This document shows, piece by piece, positions 1 to 5,173 of a stretch of 5,173 nt of DNA (the stretch's first letter is position 1; every line of letters begins with the position of its first letter). The position numbers and the translations under genes were made by a program. The notes under the pieces were generated by a model. That model saw nothing but the letters and a program-made list of their open reading frames with translations, did no database searches and was not told where the DNA came from. The stretch lies in the NCBI GenBank assembly GCA_035253585.1, contig DATFBY010000062.1, positions 1-5,173 on the forward strand, read 5' to 3'. Source of the DNA: DATFBY01 sp035253585. Lineage in GTDB: Bacteria; Gemmatimonadota; Gemmatimonadetes; Gemmatimonadales; Gemmatimonadaceae.

Positions 1-416
1 ATGTCGTCGCCCTCGACACCGTGATCAATTCGACAGCGTTCGAGGTCTCCGTCTTCGTCGACCCGAACGAGCGCTACCTCATCACGTCGATCGGTGGCCG
101 CACCGACGAGGCGCTGGCGCCGGGAGTTCCTTACGTACGCGGAGATCTATATGTGAGCGAGCGCGTCGATGAGCGGTGGTCCGCGCTACGCCGAGTCTCG
201 TCGCCGATCAACAGCGAGGGTGTGGAGACGACTCCCTTTGTATCTCGTGACGGACGGTACCTCTACTTCACCAGCGACCGGGGCTTTGCGACGCTTCCGC
301 CTCCGCCGCCCCGTCGCCTCTCACTCAACGAGCTGACCAGCGGGCTCCAGTCGGTGGAGAACGGCCTGGGCAATCTGTACAGGGTCGACATCGAAGCCGT
401 CGAGCTGGGCCGATGA
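1..416 (+). CDS. PD40 beta-propeller protein, C-terminal part (5' end outside window)
   Basis: The reading frame is open from base 3 to the TGA at 414-416, giving about 137 visible residues. No in-frame stop precedes the GTG at 21, which falls inside a blade, so the true start lies to the left of the window. Two propeller repeat units are visible. The first has a degenerate strand (VDPNERYLITSIGG) followed by GDLYVSERVDERWSALRRV. The second has INSEGVETTPFVSRDGRYLY followed by FTSDRG. This DG-x-x-LYF-x-SDRG pattern is the signature of PD40/WD40-like (TolB-type) repeats. The last blade is interrupted by a Pro-rich insert (five prolines in a row) and closes with GLGNLYRVDI. The next gene ends the same way, so the two are tandem paralogues. 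The stop overlaps the next start as ATGA, implying translational coupling. An envelope location is likely from the paralogues, but no signal peptide is visible here. The ligand or partner is unknown. Confidence 0.85.
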   Translation, partial: VVALDTVINSTAFEVSVFVDPNERYLITSIGGRTDEALAPGVPYVRGDLYVSERVDERWSALRRVSSPINSEGVETTPFVSRDGRYLYFTSDRGFATLPPPPPRRLSLNELTSGLQSVENGLGNLYRVDIEAVELGR

Positions 417-1432
417 CCAACCACCTTCGTCTGCCGGCTCTCGCATGCGCGCTCGCCATCGGCGTCGGCGCCACTTGGCAGCGGAACCCGACCTCGCGGC
501 CGATCTGGCTCGACCGTCGCGGCGCCACGATCGAGGCGGAGCTGGTCGGTGACGGCAGCGTCTCGACAGCTGGCAACGAGTTCGGTGGCGCCGTGACTCC
601 GAACGGCCGCGAGATGTACTTCACGCGCAGCGTGCCACGCTCGTACATGTACGTGATCCTGGTATCGCGCTTCGTGAACGGCCGGTGGCGTGCACCCGAG
701 GTCGCAAGCTTCTCGGGAAGCGGCCGCGACTTCGATCCGGTCATCACTCCCGACGGCAAGCGACTCTATTTCATCTCGGATCGAGGGAGTGGAGGCCAGC
801 GGAGTCGCTCTTACGACCTCTGGATGGCAGAGCGCGATGGAGACGAATGGGGTGAGCCCGTTCGAGTCGATGCACCGATCAGCCTCGAATCGAGCGATCG
901 TCTGACGCACGAGTGGTTTGCTTCCGCCACGCGCGACGGTACGCTGTACTTCAGCGCTGTGCGCGAAGATAGTCCTGGCGGTGCGGCGGACATCTACCGC
1001 TCGCGTTTCGTCGAAGGCCGCTTTGCCGAGCCGGAGAAGCTCGACAGCACCATCAACACGCCTGGTTGGGAGAGTGAGCCGTACATCGCGCCTGACGAGA
1101 GCTTTCTTCTGTTCAGCGCGCTCGACCGCCGCGACGGATTTGGCGGCTGGGACATCTACATCAGCTATCGCGATGGTGCCGGCTGGACGGCACCGAGAAA
1201 TCTCGGACCGCTCGTCAACACGGCAACACGGGATTACAGCTCCCGGCTCGCCCCCGACAGCCACACCCTGTACTTCACTAGCGAGCGTCACTTCCGCATG
1301 TCCGACGCGAGCGGCCCGCCGCCGCGCGTCGACTACAAGAGCCTCGTCCGTGGCGCACGCGGCATCTACAACGGCGGTGGCAACATCTATCGAATCGATC
1401 TGCGGAATCTTCCAGTGTTTCGCACGCAATGA
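413..1432 (+). CDS. Exported PD40 (WD40-like) beta-propeller protein
   Basis: A 339-residue protein. The N-terminus (MTNHLRLPALACALAIGVGA) resembles a Sec signal peptide, with likely cleavage near residues 20-21. The Cys at 12 is too early to be a credible lipobox. Five PD40 repeats follow at about 50-60 residue spacing: TPNGREMYFTRS (62-73), TPDGKRLYFISDRG (112-125), TRDGTLYFSA (173-182), APDESFLLFSA (226-236) and APDSHTLYFTSER (280-292). Between them lie the usual D-[IL]-[YW] strands (YDLWMAE, ADIYRSR, WDIYISYR) and G-x-W-x-x-P strands, as expected of a five- or six-bladed propeller. The last blade holds an insert of about 30 residues (293-322) containing GPPPR, then GGGNIYRIDL. The start is set by the ATGA overlap with the upstream gene; only a weak purine stretch precedes it. 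Such propellers usually act as binding or scaffold modules in the periplasm or on the cell surface. No catalytic residues can be assigned, and the precise role is unknown. Confidence 0.88.
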   Translation: MTNHLRLPALACALAIGVGATWQRNPTSRPIWLDRRGATIEAELVGDGSVSTAGNEFGGAVTPNGREMYFTRSVPRSYMYVILVSRFVNGRWRAPEVASFSGSGRDFDPVITPDGKRLYFISDRGSGGQRSRSYDLWMAERDGDEWGEPVRVDAPISLESSDRLTHEWFASATRDGTLYFSAVREDSPGGAADIYRSRFVEGRFAEPEKLDSTINTPGWESEPYIAPDESFLLFSALDRRDGFGGWDIYISYRDGAGWTAPRNLGPLVNTATRDYSSRLAPDSHTLYFTSERHFRMSDASGPPPRVDYKSLVRGARGIYNGGGNIYRIDLRNLPVFRTQ

Positions 1433-1452
1433 CGATCGGATGTAAAACGGAA

Positions 1453-1484
1453 GACCCTCTGTCGCCCTTTCTCGACAGAGGGTC
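1453..1484 (+). terminator. Intrinsic-type terminator hairpin after the PD40 gene pair
   Basis: A perfect 12-bp inverted repeat, GACCCTCTGTCG (1453-1464) and CGACAGAGGGTC (1473-1484), flanks an 8-base loop. It begins 20 bases after the stop codon at 1430-1432. The 3' flank (GTTCCC) has only a short, poor U-run, so termination may be imperfect. Placement directly after an operon end and the perfect stem support a terminator or a 3'-end stabilising hairpin for the two-gene transcript. Confidence 0.75.
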
Positions 1485-1722
1485 GTTCCCACCGTTCCGT
1501 CACCCACCTTCCGCCTTCCATGGTACCTCAGCACATGCGATCACGAGGCTCGCACGAGGCATGAGCATAGTGCGTCGCGGGCGGCGCCGGCGCCATACGC
1601 GCCACGTCAAAGAGCGGTGAAAGACAAGCCTAACAATGTGGGCCCGATTCTGACGGCGCGTGTGAGGTCATCGGCGGCCACAGTGCACAAATTCCGGTGA
1701 CACTTCCAGCGATGGAGACGAT
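1485..1722. other. Intergenic region upstream of the NTF2-like gene
   Basis: This stretch of about 240 bases contains no convincing gene; the short plus frame that runs through it also crosses the terminator and has no recognisable content. It should hold the promoter of the downstream NTF2-like gene, but I cannot pick out a good -35/-10 pair. The nearest AT-richer patch is CCTAACAATG at 1629-1638. Two small patterns are visible: an 8-bp direct repeat CACGAGGC at 1542-1549 and 1553-1560 (period 11), and a 12-bp perfect palindrome GGCGCCGGCGCC at 1583-1594. Neither matches a known operator that I recognise. Confidence 0.4.
1714..1717 (+). promoter_or_regulatory. Ribosome binding site (GGAG) of the NTF2-like gene
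   Basis: GGAG lies five bases upstream of the ATG at 1723. It is the clearest Shine-Dalgarno match in the window and supports this start, which also begins directly with a signal peptide. Confidence 0.7.
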
Positions 1723-2232
1723 ATGAGGCTGACCCTTCGAGCCCTCGGCATCTCGTTAGGCACCGTCCTGCTCGCGCCCGCCGCGGCATTGGCGCAGGAC
1801 GCTGCGACGCGACGAGCCGACAGCATCGCGGTCCGGGAGGCGTTCGAGGCGACCGTGGCGGCGCACAACTCGGGCGACGTCGCGCGCATGCTCCCGCTGA
1901 TCGCGCCGGACGCGGTGATCTCCTATCCTGGCATGACGGATACAGGTATCCCCGCGAAGCCGATTCACGACGGATTCCGAAAGCAGATGGCGCCTCGCCC
2001 CGGTGTAAAGCGCTCCTATGCCGCGCAGATCGAGGAGATCATCGTGTCCGGCGATCTGGCGATCGTGCGCGCAATCTGGACAGTCGATTGGAGCCGCGAG
2101 ACGCCTCCCGCCTCGGGCAAGAGCGTGGAGAAGGATCTCGAGATCTGGGGACGGCAGCGCGACGGATCGTGGAAGCTGGTGCGCGGCATGTCCTTTCCGA
2201 TTCGTCAGCCGTCACAGACGACCGGCGGTTGA
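1723..2232 (+). CDS. Secreted NTF2-like (SnoaL/DUF4440-type) domain protein
   Basis: A 169-residue protein. A Sec signal peptide occupies residues 1-24, with a hydrophobic core and an ALA|QD cleavage site. The rest is one NTF2-like fold domain. Helix 1 carries the typical pattern of VREAFEATVAAHNSGDVARM (37-56), followed by LIAPDAVISYPG (59-70). The C-terminal strands include EIIVSGDLAIVRAIWTVDW (105-123) and LEIWGRQRDGSWKLVRGMSF (139-158). The W-x-R-Q-x-DGSW-K ending is characteristic of the SnoaL/DUF4440 group. Members of this superfamily range from enzymes (ketosteroid isomerase-like, polyketide cyclase) to non-catalytic ligand-binding proteins. No catalytic pair can be assigned, so the function is unknown beyond an exported, probably small-ligand-binding domain. 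The length is normal for a single-domain member plus signal peptide. The gene stands alone and converges on the protease gene with a 10-base gap. Its ending resembles the last domain of the amidohydrolase fusion encoded further right. Confidence 0.85.
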   Translation: MRLTLRALGISLGTVLLAPAAALAQDAATRRADSIAVREAFEATVAAHNSGDVARMLPLIAPDAVISYPGMTDTGIPAKPIHDGFRKQMAPRPGVKRSYAAQIEEIIVSGDLAIVRAIWTVDWSRETPPASGKSVEKDLEIWGRQRDGSWKLVRGMSFPIRQPSQTTGG

Positions 2233-2242
2233 TCGTCAGGCG

Positions 2243-3067
2243 CTAACGAATCCGCATGGTGCTGTCCATCCAACGCGTATAGCTCGACACGCGGGTGTAT
2301 ACCTCGCGCACGCCGTAGTGACCTTCGCGTTTCCCGTTGGGAACCTGATGCGACGAGACGCCCATCGTGTACAGCGTGCGTCCCCGCACCGGCTCGAAGA
2401 GTGCCGCGCCCCCGCTGTCTCCCGGTCCGCTGATCCCCTCGAGCTCGAGCACTGCGTCCGAGGCCGGATCATCGAAGGTGAATCCAATGGTGTTGGCGTC
2501 CACCGCATCGACTCGGTTCATCGCGCCCCGAAGTTGCCCGTCGTGCTTGGTGATGCCGGCCGCTCCTGTACCCGTGCCTCCACGCCCGAGAAAAATCACG
2601 ACGCGTCCGCGCTCGTCGCGACGGCGATACGGTTGAACGGGCGTCACGTGCGTCACGGCAGTCGCCAGCTCCACCAGCGCGATGTCGTGGCGGATGCCCG
2701 TGCTCTGCCACGCCGGCCACACCGGCCAATCCGGATGCAACACTACTCGGACGACATCGTACAGAGAGTCGGCGATCGCCACCCGAAAGAGTGGCGCGCC
2801 GGGTCGCGGTGCCCGATACTCGGGGTGTTTCGGTGAGTACTGCTCCACTACGTGTGCGGCAGTCAGCACCCAGCGCGACCCGATGAGAGTCCCGGTCGCT
2901 CGTCCGCCGATGCGACCGGCGCGTGGCGGATCCAAGTCGACGTACGCCGCACGAAGACGAGCGCCGAGCGCCAGATATGGACCCTCAGGGCGATCGTGTC
3001 GAATGACGATATCCCCGATCGCGACGAGGGGCAGCACCAGTGACAGTGCGGTCAGGCGTGGACTCAT
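2243..3067 (-). CDS. Secreted trypsin-fold (S1 family) serine protease
   Basis: A 274-residue protein with the complete chymotrypsin-fold triad: His72 in WVLTAAHVV, Asp128 in RHDIALVEL, and Ser218 in GPGDSGGAAL. An N-terminal signal peptide (residues 1 to about 18, AIG|D) is followed almost at once by IVIRHD. There is thus little or no propeptide, and the mature N-terminus may be formed by signal peptidase rather than by a second protease (inference). The protein contains no cysteine, so none of the disulphides of animal trypsins are possible; TAAHC is TAAHV here. The position equivalent to trypsin Asp189 (six before the serine) is Ile212, which argues against Arg/Lys specificity. The C-terminus (REVYTRVSSYTRWMD) is the normal closing helix of the fold. 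The start ATG at 3065-3067 has no good Shine-Dalgarno, but it places the signal peptide correctly. The gene is divergent from the PD40 lipoprotein gene with a 15-base gap. The substrate is unknown; periplasmic or extracellular proteolysis is likely. Confidence 0.92.
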   Translation of the reverse strand: MSPRLTALSLVLPLVAIGDIVIRHDRPEGPYLALGARLRAAYVDLDPPRAGRIGGRATGTLIGSRWVLTAAHVVEQYSPKHPEYRAPRPGAPLFRVAIADSLYDVVRVVLHPDWPVWPAWQSTGIRHDIALVELATAVTHVTPVQPYRRRDERGRVVIFLGRGGTGTGAAGITKHDGQLRGAMNRVDAVDANTIGFTFDDPASDAVLELEGISGPGDSGGAALFEPVRGRTLYTMGVSSHQVPNGKREGHYGVREVYTRVSSYTRWMDSTMRIR

Positions 3068-3072
3068 GATCC

Positions 3073-3080
3073 GGAATGGA
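3073..3080 (+). promoter_or_regulatory. Putative ribosome binding site of the PD40 lipoprotein gene
   Basis: The purine-rich GGAATGGA lies just before the ATG at 3083. GGAA is at a usable six-base spacing, while the closer GGA at 3078-3080 is too near. It sits entirely within the 15-base gap between two divergent starts and supports the lipoprotein start chosen. Confidence 0.45.
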
Positions 3081-3082
3081 CT

Positions 3083-3982
3083 ATGAAACTCGGAATTGTC
3101 GTGCTGGTGGTTGCGCTATTCGGCGTCGCAAGCTGCGCTGGCCGCCCTTCGGCCTTCAGCGACGCAAACGTGACACCCTCTCCCTTTGCGCCCGGAATCG
3201 TTTCGACCGAGGCGGAAGAGTACAGGATCGCGTTCACTGCCGATGGGCGAACTGCGTATTTCGCTCGTGGCACTGCATTCTTTCCAATCTCACGTGCCGC
3301 GACAATCTACGAAACGACTTTCCGCGACGGCGCGTGGAGTACGCCCACCGTCGCGTCGTTCTCCGGGCAATACCCGGACATCGACCCGTTCATCTCGCCG
3401 GACGGCCGTCTCCTCTTGTTCTCGTCGATACGTCCGGTGGCTGGCGAGGCGCGTAAAGATCTCGATCTCTGGGTCGCCGTGCGCACGGCCAACGGCTGGA
3501 GCGAGCCGCGTCATCTCGGAGCGGCGGTGAACAGTCCGCGTGATGAGTTGTATCCATCGGTCGACGCGAGCGGCATGCTGTACTTCGGCAGCGATCGTGA
3601 AGGGGGCGTCGGCGGCTGGGACATTTACCGATCCACTGTAACTGGACGCGACCCCGACGGCATTCCGCAATACGCGTCGGCGGAGAACGTCGGCGCGCCG
3701 GTGAACACCTCTCGGTGGGAGTTCAATCCCGCGATATCGACCGATGGGAATACGCTGATCTTCACGGGGCTCAACTATCCGGGGGGCGCTGGCTTTGGTG
3801 ACTTGTACGAAGCGCGCCGAACGACCTCCGGGTGGAGCACACCCACTTCACTGCCCTCGATCAACACGAGCGCCGACGAGTATCATGCCAGCCTGACAAG
3901 CGACGGCCGCACTCTCCTCTTCGTCAGGCGACCGCCCACGCAGCAAGCGCATGGCGACCTCATGATCGTCAGGCGGCCCTGA
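3083..3982 (+). CDS. PD40 beta-propeller lipoprotein
   Basis: A 299-residue protein. The N-terminus MKLGIVVLVVALFGVASC is a lipoprotein signal peptide with lipobox VAS|C (Cys18). Ala at +2 gives no retention signal, so outer-membrane anchoring is likely. Five PD40 repeats follow at 53-58 residue spacing: TADGRTAYFA (52-61), SPDGRLLLFS (105-114), DASGMLYFGSDREGG (160-174), STDGNTLIFTG (219-229 region) and TSDGRTLLFV (272-281). Intervening strands include DLDLWVAVR, GGWDIYRS and GDLYEARR, and W-[ST]-x-P turns recur. The blade series closes at residue 299 without the Pro-rich insert found in the two tandem PD40 genes at the left. It is a clear paralogue of them (compare GGWDIY and VNT-x-x-x-E-x-x-P elements). 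The role is probably binding or scaffolding at the envelope; the ligand is unknown. It is divergent from the protease gene and convergent with the amidohydrolase gene. The start is supported by the lipobox position and a GGAA six bases upstream. Confidence 0.88.
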   Translation: MKLGIVVLVVALFGVASCAGRPSAFSDANVTPSPFAPGIVSTEAEEYRIAFTADGRTAYFARGTAFFPISRAATIYETTFRDGAWSTPTVASFSGQYPDIDPFISPDGRLLLFSSIRPVAGEARKDLDLWVAVRTANGWSEPRHLGAAVNSPRDELYPSVDASGMLYFGSDREGGVGGWDIYRSTVTGRDPDGIPQYASAENVGAPVNTSRWEFNPAISTDGNTLIFTGLNYPGGAGFGDLYEARRTTSGWSTPTSLPSINTSADEYHASLTSDGRTLLFVRRPPTQQAHGDLMIVRRP

Positions 3983-4004
3983 TCGTCTGACGCGGGATCA
4001 GGGC
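3976..4004. terminator. Hairpin spanning both convergent stop codons (candidate bidirectional terminator)
   Basis: A perfect 9-bp inverted repeat, GCCCTGATC (3976-3984) and GATCAGGGC (3996-4004), has an 11-base loop. The left arm contains the TGA of the PD40 lipoprotein gene (3980-3982). The right arm contains the complement of the amidohydrolase stop (3998-4000). There is no T-run on either side, so it is a candidate shared, U-tract-less terminator and not a classic intrinsic one. Confidence 0.5.
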
Positions 4005-5173
4005 GCCGGCCGCGAATTGCCGAGGTCGGCGGCGTAGCGCCAGCTCCCGTCGGGCTGGCGCTTCCAGATCGAGAGATACTTCGAGTGAAAGCTCTGCCCG
4101 GAGGCGGTGCGGTACGTGCCATCTCCGATCGTCAGCCCGAGATCGCCGCTGGTCGCGATCGCCGCGCGCGTCGGGCTCCAGGTGAGCGTCTCACCTTGCG
4201 GAAACGTGAATGCCTGACGAGCGGCGGCCGGCCCGACACGCGGATGCCCGTCATCGAGCACCAGCGCATTGGGCGCGGCGAATTCCCCAAACGCCACACC
4301 GACGCCACGTTCTTCCGCCGTCTTGGCGAACGCCCGATCGATCTCGAGCAACTGCGATTGATCCGCCGAGCCAGTAGACGGCGGCGCGCTCGCTTCGCCG
4401 TTGGCGCCGTCTAGCGCCACGAGTCGGCTACTATCAGGCGCGCGAATGTTGTAGACGAAGGACAGCACCTTCCATCCGGACTCGGGCCGCATCCGCCAGT
4501 AGATGAGGAAGAGCGCTGGGACCTCGCGCACACCCTCCCCGAGATCGGCGGTGACGAACCCACGCTCGACGGTGTAGCCGTCGCGCCCATCGGCCGACGA
4601 TTCCGCGCGCATCGTCTCCCACCGCATGGCCGTGGGCGCCGTCGGATGGCGCTCGAGAAACTCACGCCCGGCGCGGTCGCCAATCAAAGCAGGCTGGCGC
4701 GGCATCAGCAGCATTGCATCACTCGCCAGAGCTTTACCAAGCGCTTCGCGCGCACCGAAGCGCTCCATGTCGTTCGATAGGGTTCGACTCGCCTCGATGA
4801 GAGTCGGCTGCTTCGTTGCCGAGCTCGCAACCTGCCTCGCTTGCTGCATCATGGAGTCGAGCTCGGAACGCTCGAGCACGCCACCGCCGCGTATCACGTG
4901 AGTGATCTTGCGCGTGTTCTCGATGTCGGCGAGAGGATCGGCATCCAGAATCACGAGGTCGGCCAACTTTCCCGGTGCCACGGTGCCTAACGAATCAGCG
5001 GCGCCTAGGTACGTGGCTGGAGTGATCGTCGACGCACGAATGGCCTGGAGCGGTGTGAGTCCCGCTCGCACCAGTAGACGCATCTCATCGTGCAAGCTGC
5101 TGCCAGCGTAGCGGTACGCATCCCCGGCGTCGGTGCCGGTCATGATCCGGATTCCCGCGCGCTGCATCGATAG
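3998..5173 (-). CDS. Amidohydrolase C-terminal part fused to two NTF2-like (DUF4440-type) domains; 5' end outside window
   Basis: The frame stays open to the right edge, so about 391 C-terminal residues are visible. The ATG at 5165-5167 is internal to a conserved domain and is not the real start. Numbered from that Met, residues 1-100 are the end of an amidohydrolase-superfamily (imidazolonepropionase-like) barrel. TGTDAG (10-15) carries the conserved metal-site Asp13. Next come LHDEMRLLVRAGLTPLQAIR (25-44) and T-x-x-PA-x-YLGA. GTVAPGKLADLVILDADPLA (61-80) and a closing VIRGG strand complete the small composite domain. Such enzymes normally end soon after this. Here a linker (101-120) leads to an NTF2-like domain (about 121-245, with ASDAMLLMPRQPALIG and LIYWRMRPESGWKVLSFVYN). 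After a Gly/Ser/Pro-rich linker (253-269) comes a second (about 270-384, with LLEIDRAFAKTAEERG and LSIWKRQPDGSWRYAADLGN). The metal-binding HxH half lies outside the window, so activity and export cannot be judged. The substrate is unknown. Confidence 0.85.
   Translation of the reverse strand, partial: LSMQRAGIRIMTGTDAGDAYRYAGSSLHDEMRLLVRAGLTPLQAIRASTITPATYLGAADSLGTVAPGKLADLVILDADPLADIENTRKITHVIRGGGVLERSELDSMMQQARQVASSATKQPTLIEASRTLSNDMERFGAREALGKALASDAMLLMPRQPALIGDRAGREFLERHPTAPTAMRWETMRAESSADGRDGYTVERGFVTADLGEGVREVPALFLIYWRMRPESGWKVLSFVYNIRAPDSSRLVALDGANGEASAPPSTGSADQSQLLEIDRAFAKTAEERGVGVAFGEFAAPNALVLDDGHPRVGPAAARQAFTFPQGETLTWSPTRAAIATSGDLGLTIGDGTYRTASGQSFHSKYLSIWKRQPDGSWRYAADLGNSRPAP

Noticed and set aside
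918..1445. Plus frame of 175 codons inside the second PD40 gene
   Set aside because: It lies in another frame within the clear propeller gene, and its Arg/Ser/Ala-rich translation has no domain.
263..1534. Long minus-strand open frame (423 codons) opposite the two PD40 genes
   Set aside because: It is antisense to two clear propeller genes, has low-complexity Arg/Ala/Val-rich content and no recognisable motif, and runs through the terminator hairpin. Long shadow frames are expected in GC-rich DNA.
1429..1620. Small plus frame starting in an ATGA overlap with the second PD40 gene stop
   Set aside because: The overlap looks like coupling, but the frame reads through a perfect terminator stem and the product has no signal, motif or plausible composition.
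2199..2252. Possible hairpin between the convergent NTF2-like and protease genes (GATTCGT with ACGAATC, inner CAGCCG with CGGTTG)
   Set aside because: The arms are short, include a G-U pair and are separated by a large one-sided bulge, with no T-run. Too weak to annotate as a terminator.
2018..2836. Plus-strand open frame of 272 codons across the NTF2-like gene end and the protease
   Set aside because: It is out of frame with the NTF2-like domain and antisense to the protease triad region. Its Arg/Ser/His-rich composition is typical of a shadow frame.
3040..3070. GTGACA and CATGAT as a -35/-10 pair for the PD40 lipoprotein gene
   Set aside because: The spacing is 19 bases, the -10 match is poor, and the implied transcript start would fall within or just before the ribosome binding site.
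5165..5167. ATG at the right edge as the start of the amidohydrolase-related gene
   Set aside because: It falls just before the conserved TGTDAG metal-site motif, so it is inside the catalytic barrel, and the frame is open to the edge of the window.

Overview
The window is GC-rich, densely packed bacterial DNA. It carries six protein genes and no recognisable RNA gene, mobile element or CRISPR array. Every product with a visible start has an export signal. The contents are PD40-type beta-propellers, NTF2-like (SnoaL/DUF4440) domains, an amidohydrolase with a C-terminal extension and a trypsin-fold protease. This mix is typical of soil Gemmatimonadota or similar Gram-negative bacteria. That placement is inferred from family content and style; there is no phylogenetic marker here.

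Layout, left to right. (1) Positions 1-1432 hold two tandem plus-strand genes for paralogous PD40 propeller proteins. The first is cut off by the left edge. The two overlap by four bases (ATGA), and a perfect 12-bp stem hairpin closes the unit at 1453-1484. (2) A 290-base intergenic stretch leads to a secreted single-domain NTF2-like protein (1723-2232, plus). It converges, with a 10-base gap, on a secreted S1-family serine protease (2243-3067, minus). (3) The protease is divergent, only 15 bases start to start, from a third PD40 propeller made as a lipoprotein (3083-3982, plus). That gene converges on (4) the 3' part of an amidohydrolase gene (3998 to the right edge, minus). Its product continues past the metal-dependent hydrolase domain into two tandem NTF2-like domains. 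A hairpin spans both stop codons of this last pair.

Only genes 1 and 2 form a clear operon; the other four alternate strands with almost no spacing. All visible starts point to the envelope or outside of the cell, so an envelope or extracellular role is likely for the whole neighbourhood. The sequence does not show that the six products act in one pathway. The most distinctive items are the amidohydrolase-NTF2-NTF2 architecture, the cysteine-free S1 protease lacking the trypsin specificity aspartate, and the PD40 paralogues with a shared Pro-rich insert in the last blade of two of the three.
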